Counted from the first letter of the stretch, positions 1-8,836 are shown. The stretch is DNA of 26,207 nucleotides from JASLPR01 sp964496475 (GCA_964496475.1 CAZBZS010000031.1:1-26207); one strand, 5' to 3'. The notes: a model not told the origin generated them from the sequence alone. Program-made: numbers and translations.

Positions 1-1295
1 CGCAGGCGGTGGAAGGCCGTCGCCTCCCCGCACCCGGGGGCGGTCTCGGCGGTGGTGAGTGGGGTGCTGGAGCGCAGGGAGCCAACGTGTCGCGAGAGGT
101 ACTGGTGGATGCCATGGCCGAGTTCGTGCGCCACAGTCATCACATCGCGGATGCGGTCGGTGTAGTTGCAGAGGATGTAGGGGTGTACGTTCGCCGGTCC
201 GCCGGCGCTGAAGGCTCCGCCGCGCTTGCCATTGCGAAGTTCGGCGTCGATCCACTTCTTCTCGAAGAACTCGCTGACGATCTCCCCGGCCTGTGGCGAG
301 AACTGACTGTAGCTGTCGGTGACGATCTCGCGGCACTCGTCCCAGGTTCGTTCCGGCGAGTCGTCGCTGAGCGGGGCGTAGCGGTCGTAGTCGAAAAGCT
401 CATCGTAGCCGAGCAGTCGCCTTTTCAGTCGGTAATAGCGATGGACGGTGGGGTGGGCGTCCTCGCAGGCATCCACCAGTGCGTCGACGGTGCTCTGCTC
501 GATTTCGTTGGATAGATTCCGTGAGGACATCGGGGTGCCGTACGAGCGGATTTCGTCGTCGACTTTGTGATCCTGGACGAGCACATTGAAGATATAGGTC
601 AGGACGTGCTCGTGTTGCTTCAGGGAGACCGTCAGGGCCTCGGCGGCGGCCTGCCGCATTGTGCGATCCGGGTCGTACAGCAGGGCCAGGGTTTCGGACT
701 CGTTGAGACGTCGGACCTTGCCGTCGTGGTCGACGTCGCAGGTCATGCGGCCGGTGATCTCGTCGAAAAGCCGGGTGAAGGCCCGTCCGCCCGTGTTGGC
801 CTTGCGCTCCAGCACGGTCTCCTCGGACTCGCTGAGCTGGTGGGGGCGATAGCGGCGTTCCTTTTCCAGGAAATGCCGGTAGCGGTCGAGTTCGGCGTGG
901 TCCATCAATGGCAGGGCGATCTTGTCGTCCAGCGCGGCCCATTCCAGCTCGAAGAACACCAGCCGGTTTCGGATGGCCGAGGAGGTCTCCATCACCGAAC
1001 TCAGCAGCCGCCCGTTCGCCGGGTCGTCGCTCTTGGCGGCGTGCAGCAAATGGGCGTAGACCGCCGGGGTGTCCATGAGCTGCACGATGGCCTGCAACTC
1101 TTCCACCGCCGCCTCGAGGGCCGGTGCGTCCAATCCCGTCAGCTCGCCTCGGTAGGCCTTCTCGAAGGCGGCGGCGCGCTTGTCGGCAGACTTTAGATCG
1201 GCGTCGATTTTGGAGTCGTCCGCGGCGGCGTAGAGATCGGAGAGGTCCCAGGTGACGCCGTCGGCGCTGGTGGTAGGAGTGGGTTCGGTGGTCAT
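1..1295 (-). CDS. pepF: Oligoendopeptidase F, M3 family (partial, C-terminus beyond the window edge)
   Basis: A cytoplasmic zinc metallopeptidase that cuts short peptides. The minus-strand frame is open from ATG at 1295 to the left edge, giving 431 codons; the family is usually about 600 residues, so roughly the last 170 are missing. The zinc motif HELGH lies at residues 390-394, followed by GIHQYLSR and then LTTAETA, the usual order in PepF/M3B proteins. The N-terminus (MTTEPTPTTSADGVTWDLSDLY) has the WDLSDLY start typical of PepF. The ribosome site before the ATG is weak (GGGACA). It is divergent from metG. The residues after TAETA (PGCGEATAF) differ from the common SVFGE form, so this end is variant or contains a base error. 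Family assignment is firm; substrate is unknown. Confidence 0.9.
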   Translation of the reverse strand, partial: MTTEPTPTTSADGVTWDLSDLYAAADDSKIDADLKSADKRAAAFEKAYRGELTGLDAPALEAAVEELQAIVQLMDTPAVYAHLLHAAKSDDPANGRLLSSVMETSSAIRNRLVFFELEWAALDDKIALPLMDHAELDRYRHFLEKERRYRPHQLSESEETVLERKANTGGRAFTRLFDEITGRMTCDVDHDGKVRRLNESETLALLYDPDRTMRQAAAEALTVSLKQHEHVLTYIFNVLVQDHKVDDEIRSYGTPMSSRNLSNEIEQSTVDALVDACEDAHPTVHRYYRLKRRLLGYDELFDYDRYAPLSDDSPERTWDECREIVTDSYSQFSPQAGEIVSEFFEKKWIDAELRNGKRGGAFSAGGPANVHPYILCNYTDRIRDVMTVAHELGHGIHQYLSRHVGSLRSSTPLTTAETAPGCGEATAFHRL

Positions 1296-1378
1296 GTTGG
1301 CTTTGTCCCGGCGGATTGGATCGGTCCACGAAATCGGAGTCGCCGATTATGGCAGGTGGCGGCCCGGCGTTGATGCGG

Positions 1379-1442
1379 CCGGCGCCGTGGCGGGGCGCCG
1401 GGATCGGGACAAGCAGGGTTTGGCGGGTGTGGTTCCGCCGAA
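1379..1442 (+). promoter_or_regulatory. Two consecutive GC-rich hairpins in the pepF/metG divergent spacer
   Basis: Hairpin 1 pairs CCGGCGCC (1379-1386) perfectly with GGCGCCGG (1394-1401) around a 7-nt loop. Hairpin 2 pairs TTTGGCGG (1419-1426) with CCGCCGAA (1435-1442), with one T-G wobble and an 8-nt loop. Both fall 64-127 nt upstream of the metG start, so they may lie in its leader RNA. No T-box or SAM-riboswitch consensus was recognised, so the role is open. The pairing is seen; regulation is inference. Confidence 0.35.
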
Positions 1443-1505
1443 TTTCGGCCGGTTACGGAGTGATACCATTCGCCGGAGCCGCTTGGATCTGGCCCGGAAA
1501 GACCG

Positions 1506-3029
1506 ATGAAGACCTACTACCTGACCTGTGCGATTGATTATCCCAATGGCGAGCCGCACCTTGGCCACGCCTTTGAGAAGATCGGCGCCGACTGTATCGC
1601 CCGGTTCAAACGGCTGCAGGGCTACGAGGTTTTCTTCTCCACCGGCGTCGACGAAAACAGCCTGAACGTCGCCCGCACCGCCCGCGAGGCGGGGCAAGAC
1701 CCGCGGGAGTTCATCGACGACCTTTCGCCCCGGTTCAACACCCTCTGGAAGAGCCTAAACATCTCAGCCGATGTGTTCGTCCGCACTACCGAACCCCGCC
1801 ACATCGAGGCATCGCGGGAGTTCTTCCGCCGCGCTCACGACAACGGCGACATCTATAAGGGAAAATACGAGGGCTGGTATTGCCTGTCCTGCGAGAGCTA
1901 TTACCCAGACGCCGATCTCGTGGATGGAATGTGCCCGGTACACGAGACGAAACCGGAGTGGTTATCGGAACAGAATTACTTCTTTGCGCTTTCCAGGTAC
2001 GAGGACCGGCTGCTGGAGCATTTCGAGCAGAATCCAGATTTTGTGCGGCCGGAGTTTCGTCGTAACGAGGTCCTGAATTTCATCAAGGACGGGCTGAGAG
2101 ACTTCAGCGTCTCGCGCGCCGGGGCCGACTGGGGTATCCCGGTGCCGATTGATGAGAGCCAGGTGATCTACGTCTGGTTCGATGCCCTGGTCAACTACGC
2201 CACAGTCGTCGGCTTCCCGGGTGACGAGGCGACATTCGCCAGATGGTGGCCAGCCGACGCCCATGTGATCGGTAAGGACATCCTGCGCTTTCATGCCATC
2301 TACTGGCCCGCCATGCTGATGGCCGCTGGAGTGGAATTGCCCCGGTCGGTCATCGGGCACGGTTGGATCGACCTTGAGGGCAAGCCGATGAGCAAGACGA
2401 CCGGGACTGTGGTCGATCCGGCCGCAGTGATCAAAAAGTACGGGGTCGATCCGTTGCGCTATTACCTTCTGCGCGAAGTGCCTTTTTTCCGGGATGGCAG
2501 CTTTGTCTGGGACAACCTTGACGGGCGCTATCACCGGGAGCTGGGCAACGACCTGGGCAATCTGCTGAATCGCACCGTCTCGATGATCGGTCGCTACCGG
2601 GAGGGCGTGTTGCCGGAGGCCGGGGCGGATACGGAGTCGGAGACTGTGCTGAAGACGGTGGCGAGCGAAGGGTGGGAGAAGGTTGAGCAGGGATTTGAGG
2701 GCTGGAACTTCAGCGATGCGCTGGCCGATCTGTGGAAATTCGTGGCTGCCGCCAATCGCTACGTCGATGCGACGCAGCCATTCAAGCTGGCTCGCGATCC
2801 CGAGCAGGCCGGGCGGGTGGATACGATCCTGTACAACCTGGCGGAGTCGCTGCGGCTGATCGCGCTGCTGCTCGCCCCGGCCGCGCCGGCGACGTCGGAT
2901 CGGATCATGGCACAGCTCGGCGCAGACCCGGTCGCGGCCGGATCCTGGGAAACTCAGCGGGACTGGGGAGGTCTGGTTGCAGGCGGTCCAGTCCCCGGTG
3001 GAGCCCCGCTGTTCCCGAGGTTGGAATAG
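1506..3029 (+). CDS. metG: Methionyl-tRNA synthetase
   Basis: Charges tRNA-Met with methionine in the cytoplasm; class I synthetase, 507 residues. The HIGH signature is HLGH at residues 18-21. The single zinc knuckle is C126, C129, C143 and H146, the same CxxC...CxxH spacing known in Thermus MetRS. The KMSKS loop is the variant KPMSKT at 293-298, with Met, Ser and Lys kept. The anticodon-binding helical domain follows (from about 340), and there is no C-terminal dimerisation/EMAP domain, as in many short MetRS. The start is ATG with GGAAAG just upstream. It leads the operon; tatD starts 12 nt after its TAG stop, and metG-tatD adjacency is conserved in many bacteria (for example Bacillus metS-yabD). 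Confidence 0.96.
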   Translation: MKTYYLTCAIDYPNGEPHLGHAFEKIGADCIARFKRLQGYEVFFSTGVDENSLNVARTAREAGQDPREFIDDLSPRFNTLWKSLNISADVFVRTTEPRHIEASREFFRRAHDNGDIYKGKYEGWYCLSCESYYPDADLVDGMCPVHETKPEWLSEQNYFFALSRYEDRLLEHFEQNPDFVRPEFRRNEVLNFIKDGLRDFSVSRAGADWGIPVPIDESQVIYVWFDALVNYATVVGFPGDEATFARWWPADAHVIGKDILRFHAIYWPAMLMAAGVELPRSVIGHGWIDLEGKPMSKTTGTVVDPAAVIKKYGVDPLRYYLLREVPFFRDGSFVWDNLDGRYHRELGNDLGNLLNRTVSMIGRYREGVLPEAGADTESETVLKTVASEGWEKVEQGFEGWNFSDALADLWKFVAAANRYVDATQPFKLARDPEQAGRVDTILYNLAESLRLIALLLAPAAPATSDRIMAQLGADPVAAGSWETQRDWGGLVAGGPVPGGAPLFPRLE

Positions 3030-3041
3030 CCGCCGGGGCGG

Positions 3042-3809
3042 ATGTTGTTCTTCGATTCGCACTCCCACCTGAATTCCGACGAATTCATGGATGATCTCGA
3101 CACGGTCTGGGAGCGCGCCCGGGAAGCCGGGGTCGAGCGGACGCTGGTGGCGGGCTACGACCTGGAATCGAGCCGCCGCGCGTTTGAACTCAGCGGACGT
3201 TATCCGGGCATGTACGCGGCGGTTGGAATTCATCCGCACGATGCCGATCAGGCCGGCGCCGGGGCGATACGCGAGCTGGCGGGTCTGGCCCGCGAAGCCG
3301 GTGTGGTGGCCATCGGCGAGACGGGACTAGACTTTAATCGCGGCCGGGACACGCAGCCGACGCAGGAGGCGGCGTTTCGGGCTCATCTGGAGCTGGCAGA
3401 GGCCACCGGACTGCCCGTCGTGATCCATGTGCGCGATGCTTTCCCCGAGGTGCGGGCCTGCCTGGAAGGTTACGGAGGCGCCGGGGTCTTACACTGTTAC
3501 ACGGGTGATGAGGCGCAGTTGGACGGGTTTCTGCCGCTCGGCCTGTATATTTCGTTCGCTGGTGTAATAACCTACCGATCGGGCATTGCAGTCGGCGAAA
3601 CGGTGAAAATTGTGCCGGGAGACCGTCTGATGATCGAAACCGATTCACCCTATCTGGCGCCGCAATCGCGTCGGGGAAAAAGAAATGAGCCGGTAAATCT
3701 GGTGGAGACGGCTACAAAGGTGGCGGAATTACGAGGGCTGGACCTGGCCGATCTTGCCGCGACGACCAGCCAGAACGCCTGTCGGCTCTTTGGGATAGAG
3801 GACAGCTGA
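3042..3809 (+). CDS. tatD: TatD family metal-dependent deoxyribonuclease
   Basis: A TIM-barrel hydrolase (255 residues) of the TatD/YcfH family, linked to 3'-5' DNase activity and DNA repair. Metal and catalytic residues are visible in order: H7 and H9 in DSHSH, E93 in GETGLD, H129 in VIHVRD, H151 in HCYTG and D201 in ETDSPYLAP. The usual tyrosine after GLD is Phe here. It sits between metG and the polyprenyl synthase, and its TGA overlaps the next ATG (TGATG), implying translational coupling. It is in the same frame as metG, separated only by the metG TAG and four codons. The ATG is preceded by CCGGGGCGG, a modest ribosome site. Confidence 0.94.
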   Translation: MLFFDSHSHLNSDEFMDDLDTVWERAREAGVERTLVAGYDLESSRRAFELSGRYPGMYAAVGIHPHDADQAGAGAIRELAGLAREAGVVAIGETGLDFNRGRDTQPTQEAAFRAHLELAEATGLPVVIHVRDAFPEVRACLEGYGGAGVLHCYTGDEAQLDGFLPLGLYISFAGVITYRSGIAVGETVKIVPGDRLMIETDSPYLAPQSRRGKRNEPVNLVETATKVAELRGLDLADLAATTSQNACRLFGIEDS

Positions 3810-4804
3810 TGGGCGCCACGCGCTCGGCCACCACTCTCGCAGACATCCTCGATCCGGTCGCCGGCTGGATAGACCTCGGCAACGAGCGCCTGGCCGACAT
3901 CGCCCGCCGGGAGAGCGGCACGGCGCTAGGGACCATTCTCAATTTCTCTATTGACGCCAACGGCAAGCGAATTCGACCGGCCCTCGTTTTTCTGGCTTCG
4001 GAGCTATGTGGCAAGGCGGGGGACGGCGCGGTTGACCTGGCCGCCGCCACGGAGTGCCTACACTCCGCCACGCTGATCCACGACGATATCGTGGACGGGG
4101 CGGACTCGCGGCGTGGTCGGGACGCGGTGCATGTGAACTGGTCCGAAGGCGCGGCGGTGCTCACAGGCGACTACCTCTTCGCGGCAGCGGCGGGACTGGT
4201 CGGAGGGCTCGACCTGCCGCGAATCATGACCCTGTTCGCCGATACCATCATGCAGATTTCCCGGAGCGAGTTCGATGAGCCTACCTACGGCCCCGACGGT
4301 GAGCTGATGATCAATGCTTATGTGGCCAAGATTGAGGGGAAAACCGCCTCATTATTCGGTCTTTGCTGCGAGGCGGCGGCGGTACTGGCCGGAGGTGATG
4401 AGGACCAGCAGCGTGATCTACGTGCCTACGGCCTGAACCTTGGCAACGCTTTTCAAATCGCCGACGACATCCTCGACGTGACCGGGGACGCCGACGTGAT
4501 CGGGAAGCCGGTCGGGGGCGATCTGCAACGGGGCCTGCTGACGTCGCCGACGATCCACTTCCTGCAGACCGACGGATCGGACAAGAGCGCGGTTGTCCGG
4601 TTCTACGGCGACAGCACTCCTGACGAGGAGGTGCTGCACGAGGCTCTCGGGGAGCTTGACCGGTCGGGGGCGGTGGCCAGCGCCCGCACCGACGCCGAGC
4701 GCTTTGGCCAGAAAGCCCGGGACAGTCTGGCGGCCTTTCAGGACTGTCCTTACTTGCGGGCGTTGGAGGGATTGACACATTACGTCGTCAGCCGGGCCAG
4801 CTAA
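3809..4804 (+). CDS. Polyprenyl diphosphate synthase (all-trans)
   Basis: Elongates isoprenoid diphosphates with isopentenyl diphosphate; in this setting it probably makes the side chain of menaquinone. The protein has 331 residues, normal for the family. GKRIRP at 52-57 binds the diphosphate, the first Asp-rich motif is DDIVD at 92-96 followed by SRRG, and the second is DDILD at 219-223. Two small or polar residues precede the first motif (LIHDD), which fits a long-chain synthase, but chain length cannot be fixed from sequence alone. The start overlaps the tatD stop (TGATG), and ubiE follows 34 nt after its TAA, so quinone tail and ring methylation genes are adjacent. Could be called hepT, ispB or hexaprenyl/octaprenyl synthase by different pipelines. 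Confidence 0.93.
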   Translation: MGATRSATTLADILDPVAGWIDLGNERLADIARRESGTALGTILNFSIDANGKRIRPALVFLASELCGKAGDGAVDLAAATECLHSATLIHDDIVDGADSRRGRDAVHVNWSEGAAVLTGDYLFAAAAGLVGGLDLPRIMTLFADTIMQISRSEFDEPTYGPDGELMINAYVAKIEGKTASLFGLCCEAAAVLAGGDEDQQRDLRAYGLNLGNAFQIADDILDVTGDADVIGKPVGGDLQRGLLTSPTIHFLQTDGSDKSAVVRFYGDSTPDEEVLHEALGELDRSGAVASARTDAERFGQKARDSLAAFQDCPYLRALEGLTHYVVSRAS

Positions 4805-4838
4805 AGCCCCTGTCGACGACGCGGTCGATGTCCGCCGG

Positions 4839-5510
4839 ATGTTCGACGCCATCGCGCCGCGCTACGACCGGGCCAACCGGGTAATCAGCCTTGGTATGGA
4901 TCTGCGCTGGCGCTGGAAGGCGGTCCGTCAGGCGCTGGCCCGCGCGCCCCGGGTCGTGCTGGATGTCGGCGCCGGGACCGGGGACCTGACCCGCATGCTC
5001 GCGGCCGTTGGCGGACCGCACCTCCGGGCGATCGGCGTGGATTTTTCTTTGCCCATGCTCCGTGTGGCCACGACCCGCCCCGGGAACGGCGCTACGCGGG
5101 TCGGCTACGTGCAGGGCGACGCGCTGACGCTGCCGGTCGGGCCGGAATCGGTCGACGCCATCATCACGGCGTTTACCATTCGCAACATTCGTGACCTGCC
5201 GGCCGTTATCAAATCGTTCGCCCGGGTGCTGAAACCGGGTGGGACCGTGACGATTCTGGAGATTACGCCGATGGGAAACGGGCCAGTGGGTCGTCTGTTC
5301 AGGCTGTACTTCGGGAGGGTCGTGCCGCTGCTGGGCCGGCTGGTCACCGGGCATCCGTTCGCTTACCGGTACTTGCCCGAATCGGTACAACGCTTTCGGG
5401 ATGCCGAAGGCCTGGCGCTACTGCTCGGCGAAAACGGCTTTGAGAAGGTAAGTTTCGCCCGACTTGGTATGGGCAGCGTGGCCATCCACCACGGCGTCCG
5501 TTCGCTGTAG
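4839..5510 (+). CDS. ubiE: Demethylmenaquinone/ubiquinone C-methyltransferase
   Basis: SAM-dependent methyltransferase (223 residues) that adds the last ring methyl in menaquinone synthesis (also called menG). The N-terminus MFDAIAPRYDRANRVISLG is the UbiE opening, the SAM glycine loop is LDVGAGTGDL at 41-50, and the UbiE signature FAYRYLPESVQRF lies near the C-terminus. FTIRNI and LKPGGT mark the later SAM-fold strands. Homologues often carry about 10-15 more residues before MFD. The upstream in-frame codons here are open back to a TGA at 4773 but hold no ATG, GTG or TTG, so ATG at 4839 is the best start. It sits directly after the prenyl synthase, which supports a menaquinone role. Confidence 0.94.
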   Translation: MFDAIAPRYDRANRVISLGMDLRWRWKAVRQALARAPRVVLDVGAGTGDLTRMLAAVGGPHLRAIGVDFSLPMLRVATTRPGNGATRVGYVQGDALTLPVGPESVDAIITAFTIRNIRDLPAVIKSFARVLKPGGTVTILEITPMGNGPVGRLFRLYFGRVVPLLGRLVTGHPFAYRYLPESVQRFRDAEGLALLLGENGFEKVSFARLGMGSVAIHHGVRSL

Positions 5511-5514
5511 ACGC

Positions 5515-6600
5515 ATGGACCCGGAGGATGAAAGATTCACCGTCCGCCCGCTCGACGCCCGGGAGTGGGCGGGACTTATCGAGCGGAGCCCGCACCCGAG
5601 TTTTCTGCAGGACGAGCCCTGGGGAGAGTTGAAGACTCGATTCGGCTGGCGGGCGTTGCGGCTTGGAGCGGTGGACGGCGACGGGACGGCGCAGGCCGGC
5701 CTCCAACTACTGACCCGGGCGGCGCAGCCGCTGAAGTTTCTGCCCGGAGCGGGCATAGCCTACGTCCCCCGCGGTCCGATCGGCCTAGCGCCGCTGGAAG
5801 CGATCGGACCGTTGCTGGACGAAACCGTGCGGGTCGCCGCCGGGACTGGGGCGTCGTTCCTGAGAGTTGAGCCGACGGCCGAATACTTCGACACGGTCGG
5901 GCCGGTGCTGGCCGGGCTGGGATTCACGCGAACCCGGCAGTACGTGCAGATACGCGCCACCGGTTACGTGGATCTGCGGCCTGCCGAAGAGCAAATTTTG
6001 GCCGGATTCAAATCCAAGACCCGCTACAACGTGCGACTCGCCGGGCGGCGGGGGGTGGAGGTACGGACGGCGACCGCCGGCGCTGACCTGGATTCGTTCT
6101 ACGGGATGACCGTGGTGACCGGGCGGCGGGACGGCTTTGCCGTTCACGGTCAGGAATATTACGACGCGGTGTGGGAGACCTACCGGCCCGACGCCGGACA
6201 GCTGCTGATCGCCGGCGTCGAGGGCCGGGATGTGGCCGCACTGTTCGCCGTGCGTTGCGGCTCGGTGGCGACCTATCTTTACGGCGCGTCCACGGGCGCT
6301 CATCGACGGGCGATGCCCAACTACATGCTGCAATGGGAAGCCATGCGGTGGGGGCGGGCACAGGGCTGCGAGACTTACGACCTGTGGGGGCTGGGGGATC
6401 CGGAGATCGAGGACGATCCTATGGCCGGGGTAAACCGATTCAAGGAGGGCTTTCAGCCCCGAAGGGTGCTTCACCCCGGTGCGTACGACCGGCCACTGAA
6501 TCAGCTTTCTTACCTGGTACTGACTAGGGTGCTCATGCCCGCTCGGGCAGCGTGGCAGTCGATCCGGTCAGGCCGGGCGACGGCCCCGCCGCCGGGCTGA
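5515..6600 (+). CDS. FemABX/GNAT-fold peptidyltransferase-like protein
   Basis: Family members add amino acids from aminoacyl-tRNA to lipid II stem peptides (FemA/B/X) or act on related acceptors. The protein has about 361 residues. FLQDEPWGELK near residue 30 is the typical N-terminal FemAB box. A block with FKSKTRYNVRLAGRRGVEV follows near 165-185, and the second GNAT half holds YLYGAST, MLQWEAMRWG and YDLWGLGD, then GVNRFKEGF near the end. ATG at 5515 is 4 nt after the ubiE TAG; a longer TTG-initiated version would overlap ubiE. The gene abuts murE, which fits a job in peptidoglycan branching. No coiled-coil tRNA-binding arm is obvious, so the substrate is not settled. Confidence 0.85.
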   Translation: MDPEDERFTVRPLDAREWAGLIERSPHPSFLQDEPWGELKTRFGWRALRLGAVDGDGTAQAGLQLLTRAAQPLKFLPGAGIAYVPRGPIGLAPLEAIGPLLDETVRVAAGTGASFLRVEPTAEYFDTVGPVLAGLGFTRTRQYVQIRATGYVDLRPAEEQILAGFKSKTRYNVRLAGRRGVEVRTATAGADLDSFYGMTVVTGRRDGFAVHGQEYYDAVWETYRPDAGQLLIAGVEGRDVAALFAVRCGSVATYLYGASTGAHRRAMPNYMLQWEAMRWGRAQGCETYDLWGLGDPEIEDDPMAGVNRFKEGFQPRRVLHPGAYDRPLNQLSYLVLTRVLMPARAAWQSIRSGRATAPPPG

Positions 6601-6602
6601 TC

Positions 6603-8114
6603 GTGCGGCTGCGAGAGCTGATCGCGGATTTGCCGGCGGCCGAAGTTCGCCGCGGGAATCCGGAGATCGCGGGAATCGAGTTTGATTCTAGGGAGGTCAC
6701 CGCTGGAGATCTCTTTATTTGCATATCTGGAACCGACGCCGACGGGCATGCGTTTGCGAGCGAAGCGGTGAGTCGAGGCGCGGCGGCCGTCCTGGTGGAA
6801 CGCTTTCTCGATCTGCAGCCGGATGTCACCCAGGTGCTGGTGGCCGAAGCGCGGCGCTCGATGGCCGCCGTGGCCAGACGATTCCACGGATTTCCGGACG
6901 AACGCCTGGGGTTGATCGGGGTAACCGGCACCGACGGCAAAACCACGAGCGCGACCCTTCTAACCGAGATATTGCTGGCCTCCGGTCGTTCGCCAGGGTT
7001 GATTTCCACGGTCGATCGCCGGATCGGTACCGCCCGGGCGGCGAATCCCGAGCACCAGACGACGCTTTCGTCCCTGGAATCCCAACGGCTGCTGGCTGAG
7101 ATGGTGACCGCCGGAAACGACTGGGTGGTGCTGGAGACCTCGTCCCACGGCCTGGATATTGGTCGGGTGGACGGATTCGCCTTCGATGTCGCTGTGTTCA
7201 CCCGGATCACCCGCGAGCATCTGGATTATCACGGGACGGTGGCGGCCTATGTCGAGGCGAAGGCCGGGCTGCTGAATCTGTTGGCGGCGGGGGGTGGGGG
7301 GCGAGGAAAATGGGCTGTGCTCCCGGTGGAAGACGATCATCTGGAACTACTACGAAAGCGGGCCGGGACGATCCCGGTTCTGACCTATGGCCGAGGCGCC
7401 GGGGCGGACGTGCAGGGAACCGCCGTCACCGGATCGATGGAGGGAGTCCGCTTTACCGCCAAGACTCCCTGGGGAACGGCGGAAATCGAGTCTTCGCTGG
7501 TGGGCGAATTCAATGTGGACAACTGCCTGGCGGCGATCGCGACGGCGGGCGCTCTGGGCGTCTCGCCGGAAGACTGTGCCCGCGGCGTCGCCGGATGCAC
7601 CGGTGTGGTGGGTCGCATGCAGGCAGTGGTCGCAGGTCAGCCCTTCGAGGTGATCGTCGACTATGCGCACACCGCCAAGAGCCTGAGGAATGTGCTCGAT
7701 CTGCTGGCTCAGTATTCGTCTGGACGGCTATTCGTGGTTTTCGGCAGTGCCGGCGAGCGGGACACGGAGAAGCGCCCGGCGATGGGAGCGGTCGCGGCCC
7801 TGAACTCGGCCTATTTCGTGATTGCCGATGAGGACCCGCGCGGCGAGGACCGGGATAGAATCGCTGCGGATATCGAAAACGGAGCGCTGGCTGCCCGGCC
7901 CGAGACCCCACACGCGATCGTTCACGATCGCCGGGAGGCGATCCGGCATGTCTTCGGGAAGGCGGAGGTGGGGGACACGGTGCTGCTGGCGGGGAAGGGG
8001 CACGAAAATTCGATCATCGGGCCGGACGGGCCGGTGTCCTGGGACGAAGTCAGGACAGCGCGAGACCTGCTGGCGAAGTTGGGCTATGCGGATACCGCTC
8101 ACGAAACCGACTAA
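6603..8114 (+). CDS. murE: UDP-N-acetylmuramyl-tripeptide synthetase
   Basis: Cytoplasmic Mur ligase that adds the third stem-peptide residue in peptidoglycan synthesis. Using GTG 6603, the ATP loop GTDGKTT is at 109-115, the carbamylated-lysine region EAKAGLL near 217-223, and DYAHT at 353-357. The substrate loop reads DEDPR at 409-413, where meso-diaminopimelate enzymes usually have DNPR, and AGKGHE is near the end. The N-terminus MRLRELIADLP matches the usual MurE opening, so I prefer GTG 6603, two bases after the upstream TGA. A GTG at 6552 gives 17 more residues and overlaps the FemAB gene. The Arg favours a diacid or related third residue, but the Asn to Asp change makes DAP, Lys or Orn uncertain. 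Confidence 0.93.
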   Translation: MRLRELIADLPAAEVRRGNPEIAGIEFDSREVTAGDLFICISGTDADGHAFASEAVSRGAAAVLVERFLDLQPDVTQVLVAEARRSMAAVARRFHGFPDERLGLIGVTGTDGKTTSATLLTEILLASGRSPGLISTVDRRIGTARAANPEHQTTLSSLESQRLLAEMVTAGNDWVVLETSSHGLDIGRVDGFAFDVAVFTRITREHLDYHGTVAAYVEAKAGLLNLLAAGGGGRGKWAVLPVEDDHLELLRKRAGTIPVLTYGRGAGADVQGTAVTGSMEGVRFTAKTPWGTAEIESSLVGEFNVDNCLAAIATAGALGVSPEDCARGVAGCTGVVGRMQAVVAGQPFEVIVDYAHTAKSLRNVLDLLAQYSSGRLFVVFGSAGERDTEKRPAMGAVAALNSAYFVIADEDPRGEDRDRIAADIENGALAARPETPHAIVHDRREAIRHVFGKAEVGDTVLLAGKGHENSIIGPDGPVSWDEVRTARDLLAKLGYADTAHETD

Positions 8115-8180
8115 TTAACGCACAGAATTCGCGGGGAGGTTGCGAGTCCGCCTTTGCAGATGGCCCGGCGGAGCGAAAAG

Positions 8181-8588
8181 CTAGTCGCGGCCGGCTACCG
8201 CCGAGCTGCAGGATCCTTCTTCGATCTCGCCCTCTTCGCCGGGGACCTTGAAGGACTGGCCGCAGGAACAGGAAGCCTGGGCGCGGGGATTGCTCACGGC
8301 AAAGCCGGCGCCCATGAGGCCGTCCTTGAAATCGATCACGCAACCGTTGTAGAGCGGCAGGGTGGGAGTGTCCAGGTAGAGGGTGACGCCGAGAGATTCG
8401 CCGATAATATCGGTGTCGGCGGGTCGCTGCGCGATGCCGAGCTGGTACTCCCAGCCGCCGCACCCACCGGGTGCGACCCCGACCTTGAGCGCCGCGTTCT
8501 CGTACTCCTTGTGCTCGGTGATCTGCCGAAACGCGGCCGCAGCGGCCTCGGTGAGGATTACGTCGGTTTCCGTTTGAGTCGTGTCCAA
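8181..8588 (-). CDS. A-type iron-sulfur cluster carrier (HesB/IscA/ErpA family)
   Basis: Carries or inserts Fe-S clusters. The three cluster cysteines of the family are present: one in APGGCGGWEYQL and two in CSCGQSF near the C-terminus. The start chosen is TTG at 8588, because AGGAG lies exactly 5 nt upstream (8594-8598) and the resulting MDTTQTETDVILTEAAAAAFRQI opens as family members do. An in-frame ATG at 8618 has no ribosome site. Length is about 135 residues, slightly longer than usual owing to an acidic Gly/Glu/Ser tail ending in GSCSS with a fourth Cys. It converges with murE. Because the organism has tRNA-Sec, the Cys positions were checked: all are Cys codons, not UGA. Confidence 0.88.
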   Translation of the reverse strand: MDTTQTETDVILTEAAAAAFRQITEHKEYENAALKVGVAPGGCGGWEYQLGIAQRPADTDIIGESLGVTLYLDTPTLPLYNGCVIDFKDGLMGAGFAVSNPRAQASCSCGQSFKVPGEEGEIEEGSCSSAVAGRD

Positions 8589-8836
8589 ATAGTCTCCTGT
8601 TGGCCGGAACTCGACCATTACGTGGCATTTGCTTAGGGTTGGTCGGTCAACTGATTGTACGACCCGGCGAGCGCCCCGCCAAGACCGACCCGATGTTCGG
8701 GGGGCTTTCAAGTCCGACAAAAACTAAGTAACCATCCCCGACATGGGACGTTTCGTCTTAGGATGTTAAGCGAGAAAGAACTCACACAAAGGAGCAAGGG
8801 CGCGGCCGTAGGGTCGGCTCTGTGACTATCCGGACC

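Noticed and set aside
1420..1443. Possible T-box specifier-end motif before metG (GGGTGTGGTTCCGCC)
   Set aside because: It differs from the AGGGTGGNACCGCG consensus and is better explained as a simple hairpin; no antiterminator/terminator pair or stem I is present.
1962..3239. A 425-codon minus-strand frame across metG and tatD
   Set aside because: It is the antisense shadow of two clear genes in GC-rich DNA; its translation matches no domain and is Arg/His/Gln-rich as shadows are.
8154..8636. A 160-codon plus ORF over the Fe-S carrier
   Set aside because: It is the antisense shadow of the HesB/IscA gene, whose cysteine motifs and ribosome site are clear.
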